From contig NZ_FWZX01000003.1 in NCBI RefSeq assembly GCF_900177295.1, forward strand, positions 278,673-342,672: a DNA stretch of 64,000 nt. Direction: 5' to 3'. A program made the position numbers and the translations under genes. The DNA comes from Tistlia consotensis USBA 355. Its GTDB lineage: Bacteria > Pseudomonadota > Alphaproteobacteria > Kiloniellales > DSM-21159. Shown in pieces: positions 44,554 through 54,814 of the stretch. How positions within the stretch are numbered: the first letter of the stretch is position 1; every line of letters starts with the position of its first letter. A model generated the notes under the pieces. That model made no database searches. It was given only the letters and a program-made list of their open reading frames with translations, and was not told the DNA's origin.

Positions 44554-45270
44554 CGCCAGGGCGCCGGCCCGGTCGCCGGCCAGCAGGGCCTGCCGCACGG
44601 CCGCGAAGAGCCGCGTCTCGGCGTGGGCCGCGGCCAGGATGCCGCCGTCGGCGCCCTGGCAGAGCGCGCCGTGGAAGAGGGCGTCCTCGCCGGTCAGCAC
44701 CGAGAAGCCGGCCGGCCGGCGGCACAGCAGGTCGAAGGAGAGCTGAGGGTCGCGGCAGCAGTCCTTGAGGCCGGCGATATTGGGCAGTTCGGCCAGCGCC
44801 AGCAGCGTCTCATTCTCGATGGCGACGCCGGTCCGGTAGGGGATGTTGTAGAGCAGGATCGGCCGGTCGGTCGCCCCCGCCAGCGCCTCGAAATGCCGGC
44901 GCAGCCCCTCCTGCGACGGCCGCACGTAGTAGGGCGCCGGGATCAGGTAGCCCTCGACCGGCCAGGCCTCGGTCGCTTCGAGCTTCGCGGCGAGCCGACG
45001 GGTGTCGCTGCCCGACAGGCCGAGGAACAGCGGCAGCGCCCGGGTCCGCGCCGCCGCGGCGGCCGCGACCAGCCGCTCGGTCTCGCCGGCGTCCAGCGTC
45101 AGCGCCTCGCCGGTCGTCGCGGCCAGGATCAGGCCCTCGACCGGCTGCTCGCAGTAGTGCCGCACCAGGCGGGCCAGCGAGGCCTCGTCCAGCGCGCCGT
45201 CCCGGAAGGGCGTGACCAGCGGCAGCCACAGCCCCGCGATCGCCCGGTGGTTCTCGTCGATCTCTCGCAT
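44314..45270 (-). CDS. Dihydrodipicolinate synthase family aldolase (DapA-like)
   Basis: 318 aa from the ATG at 45270 (AAAGGAG, 9-nt spacing). TIM-barrel class I aldolase. The tyrosine motif is YNIPYRTG and the Schiff-base Lys is in NIAGLKDCCRD; TTGEALTLDAGE is the pyruvate-binding loop (usually GTTGE). It may make dihydrodipicolinate for lysine, but many paralogues condense pyruvate with other aldehydes. The last 15 residues (YQRLPSLPRGAERGA) are absent from the displaced 3' fragment at 41032 and are probably a consequence of the rearrangement. A leader with hairpin precedes it. Confidence 0.85.
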   Translation of the reverse strand: MREIDENHRAIAGLWLPLVTPFRDGALDEASLARLVRHYCEQPVEGLILAATTGEALTLDAGETERLVAAAAAARTRALPLFLGLSGSDTRRLAAKLEATEAWPVEGYLIPAPYYVRPSQEGLRRHFEALAGATDRPILLYNIPYRTGVAIENETLLALAELPNIAGLKDCCRDPQLSFDLLCRRPAGFSVLTGEDALFHGALCQGADGGILAAAHAETRLFAAVRQALLAGDRAGALARWRPLFELARLLFAEPSPAAVKHWLWRTGLIDSPEVRLPMTGVSPALAGRLDAEIVRRGTLAAAYQRLPSLPRGAERGA

Positions 45271-45549
45271 CCGTCCGTTCTCCTTTCCTCGAAAGGCCGT
45301 CGGAAGCGGAGGCAAGACAGACGAAAGGCCCCGTCCGAACGGCCGGGGCCTTGGGTTTCGCGCCGAAGCCGGCGCGCGCGTCGCAGGCTCAGGTCAGGCG
45401 CAGGACCCCACGTCCCCGGAAGGAGACGCTTTCTGTTTGCGCGAGACGAGAGGCTGGCGTCGCATGGTCGCCAGATGCCGCCATCGCGACGCCGCAGTCA
45501 AGCGCCAGTGTCTCGGCCCAGCCCCGCGGCACGGCGGGCGTTGCCCTCT
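45271..45549 (-). promoter_or_regulatory. Leader region of the dapA-like gene (possible attenuator)
   Basis: On the minus strand this 280-bp leader contains a short ORF at 45465-45394 (MRRQPLVSRKQKASPSGDVG plus three residues), then a GC-rich hairpin at 45352-45325 followed by TTTCGTCTGTCTT, then the ribosome binding site. The ORF-then-terminator order resembles attenuation. It shares its upstream edge with the modA operator. Confidence 0.4.
45324..45352 (-). terminator. Hairpin in the leader of the dapA-like gene
   Basis: AAGGCCCCG pairs with CGGGGCCTT (9 bp, 10-nt loop that can pair further). The minus-strand tail is T-rich (TTTCGTCTGTCTT). It ends about 55 nt before the start codon. Confidence 0.55.
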
Positions 45550-45573
45550 CGTTATATATGATGGAATATAACG
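45550..45573 (+). promoter_or_regulatory. ModE-box operator of modABC
   Basis: A perfect palindrome CGTTATAT-(8 nt)-ATATAACG, 31 bp before the modA ATG. It matches the CGNTATAT...ATATAACG form of ModE binding sites. It overlaps the AT-rich -10 region, as expected for repression. Confidence 0.85.
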
Positions 45574-45604
45574 GGACGCGAACCTGACCTTCCGGGGGAA
45601 TCCG

Positions 45605-46420
45605 ATGAAGCGCCTCTCCATCCGCAGCCTGTCGCTGCTGCTCGCCGCCCTGGCCTTCGCCATCGCCTTCACGAGCGGCTTCGCCAGCGGCTCGGCCCAC
45701 GCCGAGAAGCTGACGGTCTTCGCGGCCGCCAGCACGACCGACGCCCTCAAGCGCATCGCCGCGCTCTACGAGGCCAGGACCGGCGACGAGATCGTGCCGG
45801 TCTTCGCCTCCTCCTCGACCCTGGCCAAGCAGATCGCCGCCGCCGCCCCGGTCGACCTCTTCATCTCGGCCAACCCGCAGTGGATGGACTACCTGGAGAA
45901 GCAGGGCCGCCTGGTCGCCGGCAGCCGCCACGACCTGCTGCGCAACGGCCTGGTGCTGGTGGTGCCCAAGGACAGCCCGATCACCGGCCGCGGCAACGAT
46001 CCCGTCGCGGTGCTGAAGGGCCTGCCGGCCGACGCGCGCATCGCGCTCGGCGATCCCTCCCACGTGCCGGCCGGCATCTACGCCAAGCAGGCGCTGAGCA
46101 ACCTCGGCCTGTGGGACGCCTTCCGGTCGCGCATCGCGCCGGGCAGCGACGTGCGTGCCGCCCTGGCCCTGGTCGCACAGGGCGAGACGCCGGCCGGCAT
46201 CGTCTACTCGACCGACGCGGCGATCGCGCCGGGCGTGCGCGCGGTCGCGAGCTTCCCGCTCGACAGCCACGAGCCGATCGTCTACCCCGCTGCCCTGATC
46301 GACGGCGGCAAGCTCGAGGCCGGGCGCCACTTCCTGGACTTCCTCGGCGGTCCGGAAGCGCGCAAGGTCTTCGACGAGCTGGGCTTCGGCCTCGCCGAGG
46401 CGCCGCGACCGGCCAGCTGA
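45605..46420 (+). CDS. modA: Molybdate ABC transporter periplasmic binding protein
   Basis: 271 aa. The signal peptide ends near GSAHAEKL. The mature protein begins with LTVFAAASTTDALKRIA, the ModA N-terminus that contributes Ser ligands for the oxyanion. FASSSTLAKQI, DLFISANPQWMDYL and GDPSHVPAGIYAKQAL are further ModA hallmarks (the last contacts MoO4). It delivers molybdate/tungstate to ModBC. First gene of the modABC operon, under the ModE-box. Confidence 0.95.
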   Translation: MKRLSIRSLSLLLAALAFAIAFTSGFASGSAHAEKLTVFAAASTTDALKRIAALYEARTGDEIVPVFASSSTLAKQIAAAAPVDLFISANPQWMDYLEKQGRLVAGSRHDLLRNGLVLVVPKDSPITGRGNDPVAVLKGLPADARIALGDPSHVPAGIYAKQALSNLGLWDAFRSRIAPGSDVRAALALVAQGETPAGIVYSTDAAIAPGVRAVASFPLDSHEPIVYPAALIDGGKLEAGRHFLDFLGGPEARKVFDELGFGLAEAPRPAS

Positions 46421-46482
46421 GCGGCCGGCGCCGCCGGGGCGGGACGCGAGCGACTAGGCAGGACGGGGGGCGGACCGGGACG

Positions 46483-47169
46483 ATGCTCGACCCGATGGAG
46501 CTGGAGGCGATCGAGCTGAGCCTCCGGGTCGGCGCCTGGAGCGTGCTCTGCAGCCTGCCCTTCGGCATCGCCGCGGCCTGGCTGCTGGCGCGGCGCGACT
46601 TCCCCGGCAAGGCCCTGGTCGACGGCCTGGTGCACCTGCCGCTGGTGCTGCCGCCGGTCGTCGTCGGCTACCTGCTGCTGCTGACCTTCGGGCGCAACGG
46701 CCCGGTCGGCCACTGGCTCGAGGCCTGGTTCGGCGTGACCCTGGCCTTCACCTGGCAGGGCGCGGCCCTGGCCTCCTCGGTCATGGCCTTCCCGCTGATG
46801 GTCCGCGCCATGCGCCTGTCGCTGGAGGCGGTCGACCGCCGGCTCGAGGCGGCGGCGCGCACCCTCGGCGCCGGGCCGCTCTCGGTCTTCGCGACGGTCA
46901 CCCTGCCGCTGATGGCGCCGGGCATCCTGGCCGGCGCGATCCTGGCCTTCGCGCGCAGCCTCGGCGAGTTCGGCGCGACCATCACCTTCGTCTCGAACAT
47001 CCCCGGCGAGACCCGGACCCTGCCGAACGCCCTCTACACCTACACCCAGCAGGTCGACGGCGAGGGCCCGGCCCTGCGCCTGACCGTGATCGCCGTGGTC
47101 CTGGCGCTGCTCGCGCTCGGCGCCTCGGAGCTGCTGGCGCGCCGCCTGAAGCGGCGTCTGGCGAGCTGA
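46483..47169 (+). CDS. modB: Molybdate ABC transporter permease
   Basis: 228 aa. Five to six TM segments; VHLPLVLPPVVVGYLLL and the EAA loop EAAARTLGAGPLSVFATVTL match ModB, as does SLGEFGATITFVSNIPGETR. ATG at 46483 with a G-rich site upstream; a start at 46495 is possible. It forms the inner-membrane channel and ends 1 nt before modC. Confidence 0.95.
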   Translation: MLDPMELEAIELSLRVGAWSVLCSLPFGIAAAWLLARRDFPGKALVDGLVHLPLVLPPVVVGYLLLLTFGRNGPVGHWLEAWFGVTLAFTWQGAALASSVMAFPLMVRAMRLSLEAVDRRLEAAARTLGAGPLSVFATVTLPLMAPGILAGAILAFARSLGEFGATITFVSNIPGETRTLPNALYTYTQQVDGEGPALRLTVIAVVLALLALGASELLARRLKRRLAS

Positions 47170-47170
47170 C

Positions 47171-48370
47171 ATGCTGGAGATCGCCGTCGAGAAGCGGCTG
47201 GGCGACTTCCGGCTGGACGTGAAGGTCGACTTCGAAGCAACGGGAATCGTTGCGCTCTTCGGCCGGTCCGGCTCCGGCAAGACCTCGCTGGTCAACCTGC
47301 TCGCCGGGCTGCTGAGGCCCGACCGCGGGCGGATTGCGGTCGACGGCCGGGTGCTGTTCGACGACGCCCGGGGCATCGACCTGCCGCCCGAGCGGCGCCG
47401 GCTCGGCTACGTCTTCCAGGAGGGCCGCCTGTTCCCGCACCTGACGGTGCGCGACAACCTGCTCTATGGCCGCCGCCGCGTGCCCAGGGCCGAGCGCGCC
47501 GGTCCCCACTTCGAGCGGGTCGGCATCGAGCGCGTCGTCGGGCTGCTCGGCATCGAGCCGCTGCTGGCGCGCCGGCCGAGCGACCTCTCGGGCGGCGAGA
47601 AGCAGCGCGTCGCGCTCGGCCGTGCCCTGCTGGCCGCGCCGCGCCTGCTGCTGATGGACGAGCCGCTCGCCGCCCTCGACCAGCCGCGCAAGGAGGAGGT
47701 CCTGCCCTTCATCGAGGCGCTGCGCGACGAGCTGGGCATCCCGATCGTCTACGTCAGCCACTCGATGGAGGAGATCCTGCGCCTCGCCGACACCATGGTG
47801 CTGATGTCGGAGGGCCGGGCCGTCGCGCACGGCGCGCTGGAGGACCTGACCAGCCGGCTCGACCTCCGGCCCCTGACCGGGCGCTACGAGGCCGGCGCCG
47901 TCATCTCCGTGACCGTCGCCGGGCTCGACCTGACCTACGGCCTGTCGGAGCTGCGCTTCGCCGGCGGCACGCTGCTGGTGCCGCGCCTCGCCGCCGCGAT
48001 CGGCAGCCAGCTGCGCCTGCGCATCCGGGCGCGCGACGTCTCGCTGGCGCTCAGCCCGCCCGGCGACATCTCGATCCAGAACGTGCTGCCAGCGGTGGTC
48101 GCCGACATCGGCGAGGAGAGCGGGCTCGGCCCCCACGGCGGCCCCCAAAGCGGATCGGGGGGCGACCCGGCCGGCGGCGAGGTCCGCCCGCAGGTCGACG
48201 TGCGCCTCGACCTGAACGGCGTGCCGCTCTGGGCCCGCATCACCCGGCGCTCGCTGCAGGAGCTGGCGCTGGCGCCAGGCAAGCCGGTCTACGCCCTGAT
48301 CAAGACCTCGGCGATCGACCGCTTCAGCCTCGGCCGCCCGCCCGGCCGCCGCTTCCTGCCGCCGGACTAG
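47171..48370 (+). CDS. modC: Molybdate ABC transporter ATP-binding protein
   Basis: 399 aa. Walker A GRSGSGKTS, signature LSGGEKQR, Walker B LLLMDEPLAALD and VSHSMEEILRLAD in the ABC part (1-235). A C-terminal Mop/TOBE regulatory domain (about 290-395) includes IRARDVSLALS and SIQNVLPAVV. A Gly/Ser/Pro-rich insert (GPHGGPQSGSGGDPAGG) at about 317-333 interrupts that domain. It energises ModB. Confidence 0.95.
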   Translation: MLEIAVEKRLGDFRLDVKVDFEATGIVALFGRSGSGKTSLVNLLAGLLRPDRGRIAVDGRVLFDDARGIDLPPERRRLGYVFQEGRLFPHLTVRDNLLYGRRRVPRAERAGPHFERVGIERVVGLLGIEPLLARRPSDLSGGEKQRVALGRALLAAPRLLLMDEPLAALDQPRKEEVLPFIEALRDELGIPIVYVSHSMEEILRLADTMVLMSEGRAVAHGALEDLTSRLDLRPLTGRYEAGAVISVTVAGLDLTYGLSELRFAGGTLLVPRLAAAIGSQLRLRIRARDVSLALSPPGDISIQNVLPAVVADIGEESGLGPHGGPQSGSGGDPAGGEVRPQVDVRLDLNGVPLWARITRRSLQELALAPGKPVYALIKTSAIDRFSLGRPPGRRFLPPD

Positions 48371-48478
48371 GCTCGCCCCGCCCGCCGTCGCAGCTCTTGT
48401 TCCGCCAGGTCGGCGCGCCGCCCTGGTTCTGCCGTCCGGGCGGCCCACCTCAGGGACAGCGCCAGACAGGAGGGCTCC

Positions 48479-49273
<795 letters not shown>

Positions 49274-49350
49274 ACCAATCTCTTGACGCCCCGCCGCCGG
49301 CGGAGCAGCCTGCCGCCCATGCTTCCGCCCTTCCGCCGGCTCCCGACGCC

Positions 49351-50574
49351 ATGACCCTCTCGCGCAGCGGCGTCGTGGTGGTGCTCGGCACCGCCCAGAC
49401 CCTGGCCTGGGGCTCGACCTTCTACCTGCCGGCGATCCTGGCCGCGCCGATGGCGCGGGACCTCGGCATCGGCATCGACGGGGTCTTCGCCGCCTTCTCG
49501 GCGGCGCTGCTGGTCGGCGTGCTGATCGGGCCGCTGGCCGGCGGCCGGATCGACCGCCAGGGCGGCCGCGGCCTGCTTTGCCTGTCGAGCCTGGTCTTCG
49601 CCGCCGGCCTCGCCCTGCTGGGGCTCGCCCAGGGCCCGGTCGTGATGACCGCGGCCTGGCTGGTGCTGGGCGTCGGCATGACCATCGGCCTCTACGAGGC
49701 GGCCTTCTCGGCCCTGGCCCGGCTCTACGGCGCCAAGGCGCGCGGCGCGATCACCGGCATCACCCTGTTCGCCGGCTTCGCCTCGACGGTCTGCTGGCCG
49801 ATCTCGGCGGCCCTGAACGCGGAGATCGGCTGGCGCGGCGCCTGCTTCGTCTGGGCCGCCGCGCAGCTGCTGATCGGCCTGCCGCTCAACCGGCTGCTGC
49901 CGCGCGCCGAGGACGACGTGCCAGCGGAGCCGGCCGCGCCCGCCCCTGCCGGCCCGGAGGCCCCTGCCGCGACCGCCGCCCCCTCTCCGGCCCCGACCCG
50001 CCGCGGGCGCTCGCTCTGGGCCGACCCCGGCATGCTGCTGCTCGGCTTCTACTTCGCGGTGGTCTGGTTCAGCTCGACGGCGATGGGCGCGCACCTGCCG
50101 CGCCTGCTCCAGCAGGCCGGCGCCTCGCCGACCGCGGCGATCGCCGCGGCGGCCCTGGTCGGGCCGGCCCAGGTCGCCGGGCGGCTGCTCGAGTTCAGCC
50201 TGCTGCAGCGGCTGCATCCGCTGCTCTCGGCGCGCCTCGCCAGCCTCGCCCATCCGCTCGCCGTCGCCGTGCTGCTCGCCCTCGGCGCGCCGGCTGCCGC
50301 CGCCTTCGGCCTGCTGCACGGCGCCGGCAACGGCATCATGACGATCGCCAAGGGCACCCTGCCGCTGGCACTGTTCGGGCCGGCCGGCTACGGCCTGCGC
50401 CAGGGCCTGCTGATGGTGCCGACGCGCCTCGCCCAGGCCGCCGCGCCCTTCGTCTTCGCCCTGCTGATGGAGCGCTTCGGAGTCGGCGCCCTGCTGGTCA
50501 CCGCCGGTCTCAGCCTGGCCGGCCTGGGCGCCCTCCTGCTGCTGCGCCCGGCCACCGCCGCCAGCCCGGCCTGA
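49351..50574 (+). CDS. MFS transporter
   Basis: 407 aa, twelve predicted TM helices in two halves, joined by an Ala/Pro-rich cytoplasmic loop (about 190-225, APAPAGPEAPAATAAPSPAP). The TM2-3 motif appears as GGRIDRQGGRGL, and GVGMTIGLYEAAFSALARLY is typical of this MFS subgroup. The substrate is unknown. It starts 77 bp after the SDR gene. Confidence 0.88.
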   Translation: MTLSRSGVVVVLGTAQTLAWGSTFYLPAILAAPMARDLGIGIDGVFAAFSAALLVGVLIGPLAGGRIDRQGGRGLLCLSSLVFAAGLALLGLAQGPVVMTAAWLVLGVGMTIGLYEAAFSALARLYGAKARGAITGITLFAGFASTVCWPISAALNAEIGWRGACFVWAAAQLLIGLPLNRLLPRAEDDVPAEPAAPAPAGPEAPAATAAPSPAPTRRGRSLWADPGMLLLGFYFAVVWFSSTAMGAHLPRLLQQAGASPTAAIAAAALVGPAQVAGRLLEFSLLQRLHPLLSARLASLAHPLAVAVLLALGAPAAAAFGLLHGAGNGIMTIAKGTLPLALFGPAGYGLRQGLLMVPTRLAQAAAPFVFALLMERFGVGALLVTAGLSLAGLGALLLLRPATAASPA

Positions 50575-50699
50575 GGTCCTCCGAGTCGGCATCGCCCGAC
50601 CCGCAAGAGCGGCAGGGCTGACCTTCCGCCGCAACCGTTGCCTTCGGCGCCCGGCACCGCGATGCTGCCGGCCGCTTCGACGATCCGGACGCGGCGGCC

Positions 50700-51410
50700 A
50701 TGGACTTCGCCCCCTTCGACCGACGCGGCTATCCGACGCTCGCGGTGCGCGAGGGCTATGGCGAGTGGGCCGCGAGCTACGACGGCGTGGTCCAGGACGT
50801 CATGGACATCCGGCTGCTGGAGCGCCTGCGCGAGCGCGACTGGACGGCCGCCGGCACCGTGCTCGACCTCGCCTGCGGCACCGGTCGGATCGGCGCCTGG
50901 TTGCGCGGCCGAGGGGCCGGGCGAGCGGGGATCGAGCGGCTCGACGGCCTCGACTTCACGCCGGAGATGCTGGCGCGCGCGGCGGCGCGCGGCGTCTACG
51001 ACGCGCTCTTCGCCGGCGACGTCCGCGACACCGGGCTGCCCGCCGGCTCCTACGACCTCGTGCTGCAGGTCCTGGCCGAGGAGCACCTGCCCGACCTCGC
51101 GCCGCTCTACCGCGAGACCTTCCGCCTCGCGCGGCCGGGCGGCGCCTTCCTGCTGGTCGGCTATCACCCGCACTTCCTGATGAGCGGCATCCCGACGCAC
51201 TTCGACCGGCCCGACGGCCAGTCGATGACGATCGAGAGCCACGTCCACCTGACCAGCGACCACGTCAAGGCGGCGCAGGCGGCCGGCTGGCGGCTCGAGG
51301 CCATGGACGAGGGCCTGGTCGACCAGGACTGGCTGGCGGTCAAGCCGAAGTGGCGGGCCTTCCTGCACCACCCGGTCAGCTACCTGCTGCTCTGGCGCAA
51401 GGCGGTCTGA
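50700..51410 (+). CDS. Class I SAM-dependent methyltransferase
   Basis: 236 aa. SAM-binding motif I is VLDLACGTGRIGAWL; the acidic residue after strand 2 is in LDGLDFTPEML; motif IV-like YDLVLQVLAEEHLPD follows. The N-terminus GYGEWAASYDGVVQDVMD resembles UbiE/Coq5-like and small-molecule methyltransferases. The acceptor is unknown. Confidence 0.87.
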   Translation: MDFAPFDRRGYPTLAVREGYGEWAASYDGVVQDVMDIRLLERLRERDWTAAGTVLDLACGTGRIGAWLRGRGAGRAGIERLDGLDFTPEMLARAAARGVYDALFAGDVRDTGLPAGSYDLVLQVLAEEHLPDLAPLYRETFRLARPGGAFLLVGYHPHFLMSGIPTHFDRPDGQSMTIESHVHLTSDHVKAAQAAGWRLEAMDEGLVDQDWLAVKPKWRAFLHHPVSYLLLWRKAV

Positions 51411-51529
51411 CACGCCCGGCGCAGGGCAGGCCTGCGCCGCCGTGCGCCGGGTTTTCCGCCTTGGCGCGTTAGAGAGGTGACGGCCGGTCCCGGAACGCGT
51501 CTCTGGCCGCCGTCCGAACGACGCCCCCG

Positions 51530-52795
51530 ATGAATTCGGAACGCCTGCCCGTGACCCAAGATTCCTCCCCTACCCGGCCGCGCCGGCGCTGGCCGCGCCG
51601 CCTGCTCCTCGCCCTGCTGGTGGTCGCCGGCCTCGGCGCGGCCGGGTTCGCGGTGCAGCGCACGCTCGGCTCCGACAAGCCGGCGCAGGCCCCGGCGACC
51701 GCGCCGGTCCTGGTCCAGGACATCGAGGAGACGGTGCTGGCCAACGGCGAGCTGGAGGCGAAGAAGCTGGTCAACGTCGGCGCCCAGGTCTCCGGCCAGA
51801 TCAAGTCGCTGAAGGTCGAGCTCGGCGACGAGGTCGAGAAGGGCCAGCTGATCGCGGAGATCGACCCGCTGACCCGCCAGAACGCGCTGCGCGACGCCGA
51901 GGCCGAGCTGACCAACATCAAGGCCCAGAAGGCGGTCAAGCAGGCGACCCTGAAGCAGGCCCAGCTGGCCTTCCAGCGCCAGGCGCGCATGCTCAAGGGC
52001 GACGCGACCTCGCGCGCCGACTACGAGGACGCCGAGGCGACGCTGGACACGACCAAGGCCGAGATCCAGGCCCTCGACGCCCAGATCGCCCAGGCCGAGA
52101 TCGCCGCCGACACGGCACGCATCAACCTCGGCTACACGGAGATCACGGCGCCGATCAAGGGCACGGTCGTCTACCTGCCGGTCAAGGAGGGCCAGACGGT
52201 CAACGCCGCCCAGACGACGCCGACCATCGCGATGCTCGCCGACCTCGACACGATGACGGTCTCGGCCGAGGTCTCCGAGGCCGACGTCACCCGGGTCCGG
52301 CCCGGCCAGACGGTCTACTTCTCGATCCTCGGCGAGCCAGACAAGCGCTACTACTCGATCCTGCGCAGCATCGAGCCGGCCCCCGAATCGATCAGCGAGG
52401 AGGCCAGCACCTCCACCTCCAGCTCGTCGAGCAGCAGCTCGTCGGACAGCGCGGTCTACTACGACGCCCTGTTCGACATCGAGAATCCCGAGCACAGGCT
52501 GCGCATCTCGATGACCGCCCAGGTCTCGATCGTCATCGACCAGGCCCACAAGGTGCCGACCATCCCCTCCTCGGCGCTCGGGCGGCCCGGCAAGGACGGC
52601 CTCTATGCCGTGCGGGTGCTGCGCCCGGACGGCACGCTCAAGACGCGCCAGGTCGAGATCGGCATCAACAACTCGGTGCGCGCCGAGGTGCGCTCGGGCC
52701 TGTCGGAAGGCGACAAGGTCGTGCTGAACGAGGCGCCGGCGGCGCCGGCGACCTCGTCCTCCAGCCGCCGCCCGCGCGGCTTCCTGGGCTTCTGA
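51530..52795 (+). CDS. macA: Periplasmic adaptor (MacA-like) of tripartite efflux pump
   Basis: 421 aa. One N-terminal TM anchor ([20 protein letters not shown]). The lipoyl half-motifs flank a helical hairpin ([20 protein letters not shown], about 120-200). The barrel domains follow, with a serine run ([14 protein letters not shown]) at about 290-303 in the beta-barrel. It bridges MacB and the outer-membrane NodT factor, whose genes follow directly. Confidence 0.9.
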   Translation: MNSERLPVTQDSSPTRPRRRWPRRLLLALLVVAGLGAAGFAVQRTLGSDKPAQAPATAPVLVQDIEETVLANGELEAKKLVNVGAQVSGQIKSLKVELGDEVEKGQLIAEIDPLTRQNALRDAEAELTNIKAQKAVKQATLKQAQLAFQRQARMLKGDATSRADYEDAEATLDTTKAEIQALDAQIAQAEIAADTARINLGYTEITAPIKGTVVYLPVKEGQTVNAAQTTPTIAMLADLDTMTVSAEVSEADVTRVRPGQTVYFSILGEPDKRYYSILRSIEPAPESISEEASTSTSSSSSSSSSDSAVYYDALFDIENPEHRLRISMTAQVSIVIDQAHKVPTIPSSALGRPGKDGLYAVRVLRPDGTLKTRQVEIGINNSVRAEVRSGLSEGDKVVLNEAPAAPATSSSSRRPRGFLGF

Positions 52796-52799
52796 GCCG

Positions 52800-54812
52800 A
52801 TGGGCCCCGACAGCCTCGCCCCGGCCGGGCCGGCCGCCGCAAGCTCGGCGGAGCGGCCGCTGCTCGAGATCAGGGGCCTGTGGCGCGAGTTCCCGGCCGG
52901 CGAGGGCACGATCGCCGTGCTCAGGGACGTCGACCTGGAGATCCGGGCCGGCGAGATGGTCGCGATCATCGGCGCCTCCGGCTCCGGCAAGTCGACCCTG
53001 ATGAACATTCTCGGCTGCCTCGACCGGCCGACCCGCGGCAGCTACCGCATCGCCGGGCGCGACACCGGCACCCTGGAGCCCGACGAGCTGGCCGAGCTCC
53101 GGCGCGAGCACTTCGGCTTCATCTTCCAGCGCTACCACCTGCTGCCGACGCTCAACGCCCTGGGCAACGTCGAGGTGCCGGCGATCTATGCCGGCAAGCC
53201 GCGCGGCGAGCGCGCGGCACGCGCCCGGAGCCTGCTCGAGCGGCTCGGCCTGGGCGACCGCCTCGGCCATCGGCCGAGCCAGCTCTCGGGCGGCCAGCAG
53301 CAGCGCGTCTCGGTCGCCCGCGCCCTGATGAACGGCGGCCGGGTGATCCTGGCCGACGAGCCGACCGGCGCGCTCGACAGCGAGTCCGGCCGGGAGATGA
53401 TGGCCCTGCTGCGGGAGCTGCACGGCGAGGGCCACACGATCATCATCGTGACCCACGACAGCCAGGTCGCGGACCACGCCGAGCGCATCATCGAGATCAG
53501 CGACGGCCGCATCGTCGGCGACCACAGCCGCGCCGGCGCCGCGGACCCGGCCGGATCGCCGCGCCGCCGCCTGGCGCCGCCGGTCGCCGCCTCGAACGGC
53601 CTGGGCGCCCAGGCCGGCCGCCTGACCGAGGCCTTCCGCATGGCGCTGCTGGCCATGGCCTCGCACCGCCTGCGCACCTTCCTGACCATGCTCGGCATCA
53701 TCATCGGCATCGCCTCGGTGGTCTCGGTGGTCGCGCTCGGCTCGGGCTCGCAGCAGCGCATCCTCGAGGACATCAGCGCGATCGGCACCAACACGATCAG
53801 CATCTTCCCAGGCAAGGGCTTCGGCGACCGCCGCGCCAGCCGCATCGAGACGCTGGTGCCGGCCGACGCCCAGGCCGTGCTGGCGCTCTCCGACGTCGAC
53901 AGCGTCACGCCCCAGGTCTCCAGCAGCAAGACCCTGCGCTACCGCAACGTCGCGGTCACCGCGACGATCCAGGGCGTCGGCGCCCAGTACTTCCAGGTCC
54001 GCGGCTACCAGCTGGCCGAGGGCATGGCCTTCACCGAGCGCGGCGTCGAGCGCCGCGCCCAGGAGGTGGTGATCGACGACAACAGCCGCGACAAGCTGTT
54101 CCCGGACGGCCGCGACCCGATCGGCGAGGTGATCTTCCTCGGTACCGTGCCCTGCCGGGTGATCGGCGTCACCGCGCCGATCAAGTCCGGCTTCGGCATC
54201 AACGGCGACGCGCTCAACGTCTGGGTGCCCTACACCACGGCGATGAGCCGGATCATCGGCCAGAAGTACCTGGAGAGCGTGATCGTGCGGGTCGGCAACA
54301 ACGCCGACACGACGGCGGCCGAGCAGCACATCGTCCAGCTGCTGAAGCGCCGCCACGGCACCGAGGACTTCTTCACCCGCAACGCCGACACGATCCGCGA
54401 CACGATCCAGAGCACGACCCAGACCATGACCCTGCTGATCTCGATGATCGCCGTCATCTCGCTGATCGTCGGCGGCATCGGCGTCATGAACATCATGCTG
54501 GTCTCGGTCACCGAGCGGACCCGCGAGATCGGCGTGCGCATGGCGGTCGGCGCCCGGCAGGGCGACATCCTGCGCCAGTTCCTGATCGAGGCCATCCTGG
54601 TCTGCCTGATCGGCGGCCTGCTCGGGGTGCTGCTCGCCCTCGGCCTGGGTGCCGGCCTGGAGCAGTTCGTGCCCAATGTCCGCATGGTCTACTCGACCGG
54701 CTCGATCGCCGCCGCCTTCCTCTGCTCGACGGCGATCGGCGTGATCTTCGGCTTCCTGCCGGCGCGCAACGCCGCCCGCCTCGACCCGGTCGAGGCGCTG
54801 GCGAGGGAATGA
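52800..54812 (+). CDS. macB: MacB-like ABC efflux ATPase/permease
   Basis: 670 aa. N-terminal ABC domain with Walker [10 protein letters not shown], signature LSGGQQQR and [18 protein letters not shown]1 near residue 285 ([20 protein letters not shown]), a large periplasmic domain, then three C-terminal TMs ([20 protein letters not shown] and two more). A mechanotransmission pump that drives export of macrolides, peptides or siderophores through MacA and an outer-membrane channel. It starts 4 nt after macA. Confidence 0.92.
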   Translation: MGPDSLAPAGPAAASSAERPLLEIRGLWREFPAGEGTIAVLRDVDLEIRAGEMVAIIGASGSGKSTLMNILGCLDRPTRGSYRIAGRDTGTLEPDELAELRREHFGFIFQRYHLLPTLNALGNVEVPAIYAGKPRGERAARARSLLERLGLGDRLGHRPSQLSGGQQQRVSVARALMNGGRVILADEPTGALDSESGREMMALLRELHGEGHTIIIVTHDSQVADHAERIIEISDGRIVGDHSRAGAADPAGSPRRRLAPPVAASNGLGAQAGRLTEAFRMALLAMASHRLRTFLTMLGIIIGIASVVSVVALGSGSQQRILEDISAIGTNTISIFPGKGFGDRRASRIETLVPADAQAVLALSDVDSVTPQVSSSKTLRYRNVAVTATIQGVGAQYFQVRGYQLAEGMAFTERGVERRAQEVVIDDNSRDKLFPDGRDPIGEVIFLGTVPCRVIGVTAPIKSGFGINGDALNVWVPYTTAMSRIIGQKYLESVIVRVGNNADTTAAEQHIVQLLKRRHGTEDFFTRNADTIRDTIQSTTQTMTLLISMIAVISLIVGGIGVMNIMLVSVTERTREIGVRMAVGARQGDILRQFLIEAILVCLIGGLLGVLLALGLGAGLEQFVPNVRMVYSTGSIAAAFLCSTAIGVIFGFLPARNAARLDPVEALARE

Positions 54813-54814
54813 CC

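Noticed and set aside
52880..54808. Upstream extension of the NodT frame through macB
   Set aside because: It overlaps macB out of frame and has no domain content; the lipoprotein signal marks the start at 54815.
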